A DNA stretch of 64,000 nucleotides from Streptomyces sp. NBC_01244. Lineage in GTDB: Bacteria; Actinomycetota; Actinomycetes; Streptomycetales; Streptomycetaceae. Location of the stretch: positions 236,240 through 300,239 of the forward strand of contig NZ_CP108489.1 in assembly GCF_035987325.1 (NCBI RefSeq). Direction: 5' to 3'. Both the position numbers and the translations under genes were made by a program. The notes under the pieces are model-generated. The model saw nothing but the letters and a program-made list of their open reading frames with translations, was not told the origin of the DNA and made no database searches. Below, in pieces: positions 57,701 to 64,000 of the stretch (positions within the stretch are counted from its first letter, which is position 1; every line of letters starts with the position of its first letter).

Positions 57701-57908
57701 GGCACTGGAGGTACTGCGCGCTCAGGTCGGCGGTGACCGCCTGGTAATGGTGATCAGCCACCTGCACGCCGTCGCCGAGGCCGTCGACGATGTGCTGTGG
57801 GTGGAGCGGACCACCGCCGGCTCCTCCGCCCGGTGGCTCACACCGGCTGAGCGAGACGACATGGCCCAGAACGACCTAGCCAGCGGACTGCACTCCCAGG
57901 CGCGGTAG
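54732..57908 (+). CDS. sbcC: SbcC/Rad50-like ATPase subunit
   Basis: The 1058-aa protein is the SMC-like ATPase of SbcCD. Walker A is GDTGAGKSS (32-40), the zinc hook is CPVC (about residue 466) between two Ala-rich coiled-coil arms, the signature is LSGGEKF (about 944) and Walker B is LFLDEGFAALD (about 973). Length and motif order are normal and intact. The start at 54732 overlaps the sbcD stop by 4 nt, so the pair is translationally coupled. It holds DNA ends for SbcD to process. Confidence 0.95.
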   Translation: MKPMKLALTGFRSYPAQTTVDFTGRSLVAVLGDTGAGKSSLLDAIAFALFRKSSWDAKEPRQLIADGAQAMSVELTFVHDGQNWRVHRTMHATNPNAGRHHLKNLDTGEETDGATPVDNRIKTVLQMSYDTFLRVGMLPQGKFDQLLTAAPKERSERLRELFGAESLETVRNLAVRHGRTLQQLLSDARAKRAPMPDNPEEAAAAAGAAADAATAQAERLDTAVARITALQEEASQARDTAAAATSASQTLATRKATDAAAVLDTLDSEATELAARRDTLDRRAEQAAAREEELTGAITTAETQGEGRDALAHAAILLKTLAETAEEHRGERDRLASLTAQLDDERDSIATAETELAERAAHTQATAEAARTAAENSKQTRTCATAARIAGDAALSAARHIANTTRAHTSAVGRQKSAHEDLGPAEAMATAACEDLTAAETHLEALRLRKKAAAIATELHPDDDCPVCHRQLPADFNPEQADAHELTEANTQREQAKTAHDKVVELRAEARAAVAIADQAVLERDQEHTCAQQTVRENTEKAVRAFRSLAAQAAEAGTGFDATSASARLTAATTVLATPGAAHPEQDTAAITDAISACEHTATAHAEQLKDEEHRRTAGIEADRRTLAERTKAHYRDTKDASAAHERRTRAVARTAADIGMLPARIRAMLPHDPIDVATAQTDAATTAVTALQTELQELLDQREATRAEKNAVLADQRTLDHDTRARLERPLEKLRDNLDAWAQAAVQASTHLDEADRPALPAAPTQPAIAEVRHYAAALSTTTSALGDKLTERAAVATERAAAAERRLDEHAAALADVDGFDASADLTTPKSLHPLVAAAAQAAKEAEDQRCNQREAQDLIKPAADLDFAITAGEARYEALEVLRRELVDAKFLGHLTTLRTRALLGVASDLLGQMSDGRFGFADDFDIMSRSSGVAHHPNRLSGGEKFMASLALALALAELHSRSGPTLGSLFLDEGFAALDTTALDLALEVLRAQVGGDRLVMVISHLHAVAEAVDDVLWVERTTAGSSARWLTPAERDDMAQNDLASGLHSQAR

Positions 57909-58334
57909 CCGCCACGGGGCACACGATCCATCGCCGCCCCCAGGGCCAGGCTTTCCCCCCGCTCGATTTCATCCCACACACAGCGGGCACCGACTGGCGG
58001 GCGAGTTGACCGAAGGACGTCCTGGCCGGCCTGACCGGTGACGCCTCCTGGAGGCTGGGCGCGCCTCTGACGGCGATGCCGATGGTGTCGGCGGCCGCCG
58101 CACGCTCCCGCTCCACCACCACCCCGGCCGCAGCCCCCGGCTCGGCAGGCGCCGCCCCGGCCGAGCCGGCGGTCCCTGCGCACCGCTCGCTGGCCGCGCC
58201 GAGACGGCGGTCGGGCCGGAGCAGGTAGCCGTTCCCGGATCCGGGAACGATGCCGCCCGGGGTGTTCCTGCAGGGCTGCGCCGGGTGGGTGTTGTGGTCC
58301 GGGGTACACGGACGCGGGGCTGGTCCTGTCGTTG

Positions 58335-58748
58335 ATGGCCGGCGCCGTGGTCCTGAACAGCTTGTGGCGCTCGGGCTCCCTGGACCGCACCCTGCTGCCG
58401 CCTGTTCCCGGCGGCGTACCGGGCCGTTCGCGTTCGGCGGGGGCGAAGGCGGACCAGGAGCGGTCGATGCGGTTGTTGAAGGCGATCGACGAGGCCGCCG
58501 ACGACGGGGAGCCGGGGGAGTTGTCGGAGTTCGAGCGCATCGTCCTCCATGGCGTGGCCGAGCTGCCGGGCCGGGAGTACCCGCCGCCGGGACACGGCTA
58601 CCCCGCGCCTAGTCCGATCTTGAAGATGCCGCTCCTCCACCCTTATCTCGTGAGCCCGACACGGGTCGCGCTCTTCGCGCCTCGTCCTCGCGCTGCGCGG
58701 TGCCGGGGATCTCCTGGGCGAGATGCGGGAGGGGATTGGCCGTTGTGA
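58335..58748 (+). pseudogene. Possible membrane-protein remnant
   Basis: The frame encodes a predicted membrane segment, a Pro/Gly linker and an acidic helical part ending near residue 85, then turns into Arg/Pro-rich sequence typical of non-coding GC-rich DNA. No ribosome site precedes the ATG, and the hydrophobic stretch already starts upstream of it, as if the 5' end were lost. Product not recognised. It could also be chance coding potential. Confidence 0.25.
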
Positions 58749-59073
58749 AAGGGCGGATTCCCATTCCGATTGGGGTCCGATTGGCGTCTAGCCGCGAGTT
58801 TAGGGGACTTGCCGGACAGCCGGACGGAATTGAAAAAACCACAGGAAACCGCAGGTCGTCGCTAACATGATGTTGCAACTGTCGGTGTTGCTGTTTGCCG
58901 GACAGCCTATCGGAGCCCATATTTGGTCCCAACGCCTCGCGTAGGCGGTGGCTTGCATTGGCCACCGCTATGCCCACGTGCAGGTCCCATGGCTTCTGTT
59001 GGTCCAGATCGCCGGGGAAAGATACCGCCTCCGTTGGCAGACGGAAACGCGGAATGAATAGCTCCACTTTCTC

Positions 59074-59115
59074 AGCCCCTCGCACCTAAGTGCGAGGGGC
59101 TCGGGGTCGTTTTTT
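59074..59115 (+). terminator. Intrinsic terminator with T-run
   Basis: Perfect 12-bp arms (59074-59085 and 59090-59101) with a CTAA loop are followed by a run of six T at 59110-59115. This is a textbook intrinsic terminator on the plus strand, which is unusual in such GC-rich DNA. The transcript it ends is unclear, because no firm gene lies just upstream. Confidence 0.75.
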
Positions 59116-59247
59116 AAGGGAACTTGCAGTGGCCCCCATTCGTATGTAGTAATCGTGGAAGTCGATGAGGGCCTGCCAGCTCTCCCGGCTGTTTTCCCGG
59201 CAAAAGATCTGGACCAACAAAAAAGAAGAATGGGAGAAGTGAGCGAT

Positions 59248-59511
59248 ATGAGTAGGTGGTCGCTGCGCCGCGCGCTGCGCGGGTGGGACCTGATGGTGTG
59301 CGGGGTCCGCAAGACCTGGAAGCGTCTCAAGCCGTCGAAGACGTTCGTGATCATCATCGTGATCGCGGTGTTCGCCGTGCTGGCGCTGGTGGCGTGCGGT
59401 GTGCCGCCGACGGTCAGCGTGGAGGTGGTCGCGGCCGTCCTGGGCGGTATCGAGGCCGTCCGTCGGCTGGCGGCGAAGACCCTGGTGGTCGCGCCCGGCG
59501 CCGCCGGCTAG
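59248..59511 (+). CDS. Small single-pass membrane protein
   Basis: The 87-aa protein has a basic N-terminal half (RWSLRRALRGW, KTWKRLKPSK), one strong membrane helix (TFVIIIVIAVFAVLALVA) and a short Ala/Val-rich tail. The function is unknown. The start is uncertain: ATG 59248 follows GGGAGAAG by about 11 nt, and an in-frame ATG at 59230 would add six residues. It directly abuts the HTH gene at 59512, so the two are probably cotranscribed. Confidence 0.6.
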   Translation: MSRWSLRRALRGWDLMVCGVRKTWKRLKPSKTFVIIIVIAVFAVLALVACGVPPTVSVEVVAAVLGGIEAVRRLAAKTLVVAPGAAG

Positions 59512-60516
59512 TTGGACACCAGGATGCACAGCATCACTCCGGAGGCGGTGGAGCTCGTGGATGAGCTCCGCCGCCTGCGGGCTGCGCGGGGCAACCCGAC
59601 GCTGTCCGCGATCTGCAACGCGACGGGCGGGTACGCCTCGGTCGCCACGCTCTCGCGCTTGTTCTCGGGCAAGACCCTGCCGTCCGAGGGCGCCGTGATG
59701 GCCACGGCGCGGGCGCTGTCCGACGACAACGGGGCCCAGGCGGTCGGCGAGTTGTACGACCGGGCGAGGAGGGCGTGGCAGCGCGCGCGGCCCTGGGCGC
59801 TGGAGCGCCGGCCACGGCTGCCGGTCGGCGGCCGGGCGCGCAAGCCGGACACCGATGTGGAGCGCTTCCAGGACAGTTTGAGGGGACTGGTGGCCAAGGC
59901 GGGGCTGTCGGTCCGTGAACTGTCCCACCTCTCCGGCGTGCCCAGGAGCACGCTCGGCGACGCCCTGAGCTGTCCACGGCCCCCGCAGCCGCGCGTGGTG
60001 GCGGCCATCGCCAGGGCGTGCGATGTCGAGGTGGGTCCGTGGGTCAGCGTCGCCCGCAACGTCTTCTACACCAGCAGGGCGGAGGAAGTCCGCGTGGTTG
60101 CCATCGGTGAGGTGCCGGCCCCGCGTTCCGAGGGGCCGAACCCCGAGCCCCGTGGAGGTGAGCGCCGTGCGGAGCAGCGCGGTGCGGACCCGAGCGGGTT
60201 CTCACCGTCGGGCGTCCTGATCGAGGCCGCCGTGACCCGGCCCCCGGCCGAGATCGCGGCGTTGGTGGCCCGCCTGAAGGCCGGAGGCGAGACCGAACTC
60301 GCCGCGCGGCTCCTGCAGACGGCGGCGAAGCAGCGCACGGTCGAGGACATCGCAGCCCTGGCGCTCGCCCTCCTGGAGACCGAGCAGGCCCCCGCCTCCG
60401 CCGAGCTACTCCCGCTCCCGGCATCACGCCAGCTGGTCGTGATGCCGGCGAAGCAGGAGGAGCACTTGGTGAGGCTGGCACGCAGGACGCCGGCCGCACG
60501 CCGCGCCTCGGGGTAG
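59512..60516 (+). CDS. Protein with two helix-turn-helix segments, putative regulator
   Basis: The 334-aa protein (TTG start; ATG 59524 is an alternative, 330 aa) has an XRE-like helix-turn-helix at about residues 14-70 (LRAARGNPTLSAIC, SVATLSRLFSGK) and a second at about 126-170 (LSVRELSHLSGVPRSTLGDAL). A Pro/Arg-rich linker and a helical C-terminus follow. Such proteins are common in Streptomyces, often next to small membrane proteins. It directly follows the small membrane gene with no gap. Targets are unknown. Confidence 0.78.
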   Translation: MDTRMHSITPEAVELVDELRRLRAARGNPTLSAICNATGGYASVATLSRLFSGKTLPSEGAVMATARALSDDNGAQAVGELYDRARRAWQRARPWALERRPRLPVGGRARKPDTDVERFQDSLRGLVAKAGLSVRELSHLSGVPRSTLGDALSCPRPPQPRVVAAIARACDVEVGPWVSVARNVFYTSRAEEVRVVAIGEVPAPRSEGPNPEPRGGERRAEQRGADPSGFSPSGVLIEAAVTRPPAEIAALVARLKAGGETELAARLLQTAAKQRTVEDIAALALALLETEQAPASAELLPLPASRQLVVMPAKQEEHLVRLARRTPAARRASG

Positions 60517-60641
60517 AGCGACCCCGGCGTAACCGGCGGGCCCACTGGCAACCCCGGCCAGGCGGGGCGCTGGGGCCGAGGTCTCCTTCGCCCGGCCAGG
60601 TCTACCCGCCGCCGGACCACGTACCGCGAGCGTGAACCGTA

Positions 60642-60681
60642 GGTCGGTGGCTGTTCCAGAATTCTGGAGCAGCCACCGACC
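60642..60681. terminator. 40-bp near-perfect palindrome
   Basis: The two 20-bp arms match except for one G-T pair and meet at a central GAATTC. It lies 126 bases after the HTH gene stop and may terminate that operon, or be a protein-binding site, since it has no loop to speak of and no T-run. Confidence 0.5.
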
Positions 60682-60826
60682 CCACTACCGGGCCCATTCC
60701 GTCGCCTTCCCGCTCCCGGCACTGCGCGAGGGCCCGCACGCCCGCTTGAAAGGCCGCTGCGTCCCGCCCTGATGTGGAGGTCGCAGCTGCCTTCGCCGTG
60801 CCGGGTCACTCCGGGGACGATCGGGC

Positions 60827-61080
60827 TCAGGCGGCGCCGTCGGCGAGGAGCTGGGCGTAGTGCCGCTGCCAGTCCACCATCCAGCCGCTCTCGCCCGGGT
60901 TCCAGTCCGGATCGATGGCGGCGGGCGCGGACCGGGTCCTTGCCCAGCCCGCCAGGCCAGCGCACGTTGGTGAGCCACGGCCTGACCGGCTTTCCGAGCG
61001 GGTGCCGTGCCAGGGTGCGGCCAGTGTCCCGTGCGTCTGGTCGTAGGCCACAACCTGTTCGGCGGCCCTACGATGCGGGG
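60827..61080 (-). pseudogene. Frameshifted helicase-associated (HA) domain remnant
   Basis: Read on the minus strand, three pieces in different frames join into one recognisable domain: EQVVAYDQTHGTLAAPWHG, then LGKPVRPWLTNVRWPGG...GKDPVRA, then AAIDPDWNPGESGWMVDWQRHYAQLL and a stop. The PDWNP...VDWQRHYA pattern is typical of helicase-associated domains in Streptomyces, many of them in large helicase proteins near replicon ends. Two frameshifts break it and the 5' part is missing. The parent gene is inferred to have been such a helicase. Confidence 0.7.
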
Positions 61081-61284
61081 CGCTATGCGTCCAGTCCAGA
61101 CTCAATCTGGCTCTCATTTTGAAGCATCCACGTGATGAGGCGTGGGCCTGGTTGTTGCCGGCCACACTAGCCAGGGGAGTGGAGTGGTAGGCCTGCGCGT
61201 CCGGGATGGCATGGTACGAGTTCATTGTGAAGAATTGGGGGCAGTCGGGTGGCACTGGAGTTTCACCCTATGTAAGGAGTTGTC

Positions 61285-61593
61285 GTGACCAGCTTCGTCA
61301 TCACGGTCCCGGGTACGTTCGTGTCGGACGTTGCCGATTCCGTGCCCCTTGCCGTCGAGCGGAAGTTGGCCCCGCGGCATACGGAGGTCAGTGCGAAGGA
61401 GGGGCTGCGCCTCCTGACCCTGAACGAGGACGGTACTTTCTCCATCCGGCTTGAGGTTGAGGCTCCGGACAAGTACGAGGCGGAGCTCGATGCCATGCGG
61501 ATCGTCTCGGCAGCGCTGAAGGAGGCAGGCCTCTCAGAGTCTGATGCCCCGCTCGGTCCGCCGGCCGTGACCGGTATCGACAGCGGCTTGTGA
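61285..61593 (+). CDS. Unrecognised 102-aa protein
   Basis: The function is unknown. GTG 61285 has AAGGAG 6 nt upstream, which fixes the start. The protein looks like one small alpha/beta domain: FVITVPGTFV, a helix with AVERKLAPRH, GLRLLTLNEDGTFSIRLEVEA, then a long helix (AELDAMRIVSAALKEAG). It is acidic and soluble, with no signal peptide. It lies 130 bp upstream of the protease-inhibitor gene on the same strand. Confidence 0.75.
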   Translation: MTSFVITVPGTFVSDVADSVPLAVERKLAPRHTEVSAKEGLRLLTLNEDGTFSIRLEVEAPDKYEAELDAMRIVSAALKEAGLSESDAPLGPPAVTGIDSGL

Positions 61594-61723
61594 TCCCCTG
61601 TGAAGCCAAGCAAATCCGCCGAACCGGCCGGATGCGGTGCAAGACACGGGCCGAAGAGCCGGAAGAGTGGATGGGCTGTGGCGTCGAGCGAGACCCGAAG
61701 CGATCATCACCCTGGAGGGGCTG

Positions 61724-61921
61724 ATGGAGACGAAGAGTGAGTGGCCGGAGCTGAGGGGGAAGCCGGTGGAGGAGGCCCGCGAGCAGCTCCGGGCGGAGTT
61801 CCCGGAGATTGTGGTCCATGTGGTGCCCGAGGGCAGCATGGTGACGATGGACTTCAACGAGCAGCGGGTGAGGCTCTTCGTGGAGGACGGCAAGGTGATC
61901 CGGGAGCCCAGGCGGGGGTAG
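61724..61921 (+). CDS. Potato inhibitor I (CI-2/eglin c)-type serine protease inhibitor
   Basis: The 65-aa protein matches the barley chymotrypsin inhibitor 2 family over its whole length: WPELRGKPVEEA at residues 7-18, a reactive loop GSMVTMDF (37-44) and the loop-supporting arginines in QRVRLFVED (Arg48, Arg50). The scissile bond should be Met42-Asp43; a Met at P1 fits inhibition of subtilisin- or chymotrypsin-like proteases. There are no cysteines and no signal peptide, so it would act in the cytoplasm unless exported otherwise. GGAGGGG 4 nt before ATG fixes the start; the frame is open upstream only by chance. Confidence 0.92.
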   Translation: METKSEWPELRGKPVEEAREQLRAEFPEIVVHVVPEGSMVTMDFNEQRVRLFVEDGKVIREPRRG

Positions 61922-61933
61922 TGGCTGTTGATA

Positions 61934-62074
61934 GCCAGGCCTGCGAAGCAGGCCTGGCCCGGAGGCGGATCAGGAAGGACCAGTGGTGGGGGAGCGGAGC
62001 GGACCCGCCCAACGGGCCGTAGGCCCGGACCCCGTGAAACGGGGTCACCTCCCGCGCGCAGCGCGGCCGTTCGG
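61934..62074. repeat. Structured repeat element, copy 1 (four GNA-loop hairpins)
   Basis: About 140 bp directly after the inhibitor gene form four short perfect hairpins: an 11-bp stem with GAA loop (61934-61958), CGGGCC-GTA-GGCCCG (62013-62027), an 8-bp stem with GAA loop (62028-62046) and CCGCGC-GCA-GCGCGG (62052-62066). A second copy lies at 63471-63613. The first hairpin may also terminate the inhibitor transcript. Confidence 0.75.
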
Positions 62075-62123
62075 TCCTAAGCGCGCAGGTACCCGCTTCG
62101 GTGTCGTGGGGTGCTTTGGTGAC

Positions 62124-63041
62124 TCAGGCTTCGATCCGTGTCCAGGTATCGCCGCCGCGGATCCAGAGGACGCCGTCACGCCCCTGAGCGCAGCGCATGA
62201 CTACTGGCCCTGGCAGGGCGAGTCTCTCCCGGGAGGTGATTATCCAGGCGTCGTTGATGAGTTCTGCGCGGCTCAATTCGACGTCGGGCCGGTTGTGGAA
62301 TCGGTGAGTGAGGATCATTCGGGTGCCACGGACCGCGATGCCGTCGGTGTCCTTGTGGGGGTTGCTGTAGTTGGTGATGTCGCCGGTGGTGGGGTCGACC
62401 CGGGTCAGGAATGCGCCTTCGTGGCTGTACCAGGCGAGCCAGACGGTGGCCTTCTCGGTGGCAGCCGCGCTTCCCCCGAGGGGCCATGAGGGAAGCCGTC
62501 CCTGCGGGCCCCAGGTGTGGGTACCGTCGGTGTTCCAGCGGGCCAGTCCGGCGCTGGTCACTGGGTGGTCACCGTAGATGCCTTCGTCACCGTATGAGGT
62601 CCAGATGTCGCTGTTGCGGTCGCTGATGATGTAGTCGATGTCATCGCCGATGCAGAGGTGACTTACCGGGTGTCCCCCGGGGGAATACACCACCGCGTTC
62701 CTGTCCCAGTTCCCGTCCTGGTCTCGGCGTGTACGGCCTGACGCCAGGAGGAACCGCGACCACGAGAGCAGAGCCAGGTGGCTGGTCCATGCGGGTATAC
62801 GAGTTACGTGTGTCCGGCGTTCGACTCCGTCCGAGACCACCACGAGGATGCCGTCACACGGAGCCACCACACCCCATCCGACCCATCCCTTGATATACGG
62901 GGAACGGTCAAGGTTCTGCTCCTGAACCAGCATCACGCCGAGTTCGCTGTTCGGCCCGGCGCTCCAGCACAGGGCCCGCCATCCAGCTCGGGCATCCTCG
63001 GAGGACAAGCTCCATATGATGGGCAGTTCGCCAAGAGTCAT
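62124..63041 (-). CDS. Unrecognised 305-aa protein, possibly beta-propeller-like
   Basis: I do not recognise this protein. It is rich in Trp, Gly and Asp with repeated short strand-turn patterns (DIWTSYGDEGIYG, VWLAWYSHEGAFLTRVDPTTG, GVLWIRGGDTWTRIE) that suggest a beta-propeller-like fold. No signal peptide or membrane segment is seen. ATG 63041 is preferred because AAGGTG lies 7 nt upstream; an ATG two codons earlier is possible. The GC content is somewhat lower than in the neighbours. It sits alone, flanked on both sides by the structured hairpin repeats. Confidence 0.7.
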   Translation of the reverse strand: MTLGELPIIWSLSSEDARAGWRALCWSAGPNSELGVMLVQEQNLDRSPYIKGWVGWGVVAPCDGILVVVSDGVERRTHVTRIPAWTSHLALLSWSRFLLASGRTRRDQDGNWDRNAVVYSPGGHPVSHLCIGDDIDYIISDRNSDIWTSYGDEGIYGDHPVTSAGLARWNTDGTHTWGPQGRLPSWPLGGSAAATEKATVWLAWYSHEGAFLTRVDPTTGDITNYSNPHKDTDGIAVRGTRMILTHRFHNRPDVELSRAELINDAWIITSRERLALPGPVVMRCAQGRDGVLWIRGGDTWTRIEA

Positions 63042-63047
63042 CGGCAT

Positions 63048-63470
63048 TCACCTTTTTGACTCCAGGCCCCAACAGGGCCCGAAGAGATCTATGTTACCGG
63101 GCGCCGGTCCAGAGCGTTTCGACCGGGGACCCTGCCTGCTGTACTCAGGCCAGCAGAGGGATGGCTTCACCCGACGGGCCAGGGGCACCCCCTCGGGGTG
63201 GCCTGGTGAGGGGTGTGTTTAGTGTCTTGGGGTGATCCAGCCTCTTTCTGGTCCTCCTACGTGGAGGCATCCTCTTGCCGCGTTCATCCTGGTCTTTTTG
63301 ATATCCGCCTTCTGGTATGGGCTGCAGCCGGTCCCTCAGGGGTGTGTCCTGCTGCATGGCGGCGGGACCAGCTGGCAGGAGGCGTATCGGCAGGCTCTTG
63401 AGTCGGGGGGTGTGTGAGGAGCCGGCGCGTTGGAGGACGTGGATCGAGTGACCCCGGATGCGCCGCTGCT
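63048..63470. other. Stretch without a confident gene
   Basis: These 423 bases hold the upstream region of the orphan gene. A 61-codon plus-strand frame at 63232-63417 (GTG start) has a hydrophobic segment (AAFILVFLISAFWYGL) and could be a small membrane protein, but no ribosome site precedes it. Confidence 0.4.
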
Positions 63471-63613
63471 GCTGGCAGCCCGCGGAGCAGGCTGGTCCTG
63501 GAGGCGGAGCCGGAAGGGCCCTGGGTGGGGGAGCGGAGCGGACCCGCCCAGCGGGCCGTAGGCCCGGTCCCCGTGAAACGGGGTCACTCAGGCCCGCGGA
63601 GCGGGCCGTTCGG
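63471..63613. repeat. Structured repeat element, copy 2
   Basis: This is a diverged copy of the 61934-62074 element, with the hairpins in the same order and the shared block GGGGGAGCGGAGCGGACCCG. The last hairpin has changed on both arms (GGCCCGC-GGA-GCGGGCC here, CCGCGC-GCA-GCGCGG in copy 1) and still pairs, so structure is kept while sequence differs. Confidence 0.75.
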
Positions 63614-63734
63614 GTGGAGTGAAACGGACCCGAGCAGTCCGCAGCAAAGCCAGGCCGAAGCGAAGCGGAGGACTCCCTCCCCCGAAGGGGGAGGCGTGGG
63701 CCTGTGAAGCGGGCCGGCCCGAGCGCGGAGCGCT
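63614..63734. repeat. Diverged unit of the terminal hairpin array
   Basis: This stretch contains the same building blocks as the 108-bp repeats but with changed bases: a GAAGCGGAGGA block, a CCTCCCCC-GAA-GGGGGAGG hairpin, and GGCCTGT-GAA-GCGGGCC, which pairs with two G-T wobbles. It links the structured element to the exact repeats. Confidence 0.55.
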
Positions 63735-63842
63735 TCGGTATCTCTGGGGGCCAAAGGCCCCCAGCCCGGAGCGAAGCGGAGGGCTTCCTCCCCGGAGGGG
63801 AGGCACTGGCTCGCGGAGCGAGCCCCCCGAGCGCAGCGAGGG
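63735..63842. repeat. 108-bp direct repeat, copy 1
   Basis: The 108 bases are identical to 63868-63975 (period 133 bp). The unit includes three perfect 7-bp hairpins: GGGGGCC-AAA-GGCCCCC, CCTCCCC-GGA-GGGGAGG and GGCTCGC-GGA-GCGAGCC. It is non-coding; long open frames here follow from the GC-rich, stop-poor sequence. Confidence 0.9.
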
Positions 63843-63867
63843 CCCTCAATCCGAGGCGCGCAGCGCC

Positions 63868-63975
63868 TCGGTATCTCTGGGGGCCAAAGGCCCCCAGCCC
63901 GGAGCGAAGCGGAGGGCTTCCTCCCCGGAGGGGAGGCACTGGCTCGCGGAGCGAGCCCCCCGAGCGCAGCGAGGG
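63868..63975. repeat. 108-bp direct repeat, copy 2
   Basis: An exact copy of 63735-63842. The 25-bp spacer between the copies ends in GAGGCGC-GCA-GCGCCTC, another perfect three-base-loop hairpin. Similar spacer-like sequence begins again after 63975, so the array probably continues past the window edge. Confidence 0.9.
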
Positions 63976-64000
63976 GTTTCAGTCCCCAGCGCGCAGCGCT

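Larger units (their letters stand above)
57909..59229. other. Gene-poor stretch with possible gene remnants
   Basis: No confident gene lies in these 1.3 kb. One plus-strand frame at 58335-58748 has coding-like third positions and a hydrophobic segment (LMAGAVVLNSLW) followed by an acidic helix-like stretch (RLLKAIDEAADDGEPGEL), but its upstream part loses frame. The stretch after 58740 drops in GC. It contains a 13-bp direct repeat (58809-58821 and 58895-58907), a near-repeat in inverted orientation (58997-59010 against 59206-59219) and a terminator at 59074. Confidence 0.5.
60517..61284. other. Stretch holding an inverted repeat and a gene remnant
   Basis: These 768 bases hold a near-perfect 40-bp palindrome (60642-60681) and the frameshifted helicase-associated remnant on the minus strand (60827-61080). 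I see nothing else credible. AAGGAG just before 61285 is the ribosome site of the next gene. Confidence 0.6.

Noticed and set aside
58609..59085. 158-codon minus-strand frame
   Set aside because: The first part looks weakly protein-like, but it starts inside the terminator stem and ends in Arg/Ser-rich sequence; kept only as part of the duplication finding.
63145..63939. 264-aa minus-strand open frame across the terminal repeats
   Set aside because: It is Arg/Pro/Gly-rich, follows the repeat periodicity and has no ribosome site; it is a by-product of stop-free GC-rich repeats.
63735..63975. CRISPR array at the right end
   Set aside because: The repeat units are 108 bp, themselves palindromic mosaics, and the single spacer resembles the repeats.
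63471..64000. Definite telomere of a linear replicon
   Set aside because: The hairpins resemble telomere palindromes, but no terminal sequence or terminal-protein genes are in view, so this stays a hypothesis.

Overview
The window is high-GC actinobacterial DNA with strongly GC-biased third codon positions, tightly overlapping genes (ATGA and GTGA junctions) and GTG/TTG starts. It looks like Streptomyces or a close relative; the species cannot be named from the sequence alone. It falls into three blocks.

Block 1 (1-37330) is most of a nonribosomal peptide (NRPS) gene cluster, all on the plus strand and apparently one operon that begins before the window. A giant NRPS (six adenylation domains visible, 5' end cut off by the window edge) is followed by an ornithine-carbamoyltransferase-like enzyme, an MFS exporter, a type II thioesterase, two SyrP/TauD-type Fe(II)/2-oxoglutarate hydroxylases flanking an Sfp-type phosphopantetheinyl transferase, a second MFS exporter, a second NRPS (three modules) and a stand-alone beta-lactamase-fold protein. 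Both NRPSs end in a fused domain of the penicillin-binding-protein-type thioesterase (PBP-TE) family, which is better known as separate proteins such as SurE. The stand-alone third copy has lost its catalytic serine. No epimerisation domain is visible. A perfect 21-bp-stem hairpin at 37283-37330 closes the operon.

Block 2 (37344-41429) is ordinary chromosomal material: a DUF4097-like lipoprotein, a 90-aa protein, a stand-alone 'sensor'-domain membrane protein, a methyltransferase and a secreted protein, separated by hairpin terminators.

Block 3 (41575-64000) is an accessory region. It holds a complete type I Wadjet anti-plasmid system (jetABCD, minus strand). Behind it is a four-gene minus-strand operon with an SF1 helicase, a Cas4/AddB-like Fe-S PD-(D/E)XK nuclease and two unrecognised proteins. 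A plus-strand sbcD-sbcC pair (Mre11/Rad50 type) diverges from that operon. Together the last two operons look like a DNA-end-processing or defence module. Further right are a small membrane protein plus HTH regulator, a frameshifted remnant of a helicase-associated domain, a 102-aa protein, a barley CI-2-like protease inhibitor and a 305-aa orphan. The window ends in an array of structured repeats made of short hairpins with GNA-type three-base loops, including two exact 108-bp copies, which resembles material found near the ends of linear Streptomyces replicons.

All family assignments come from reading motifs by eye; no database search was run.
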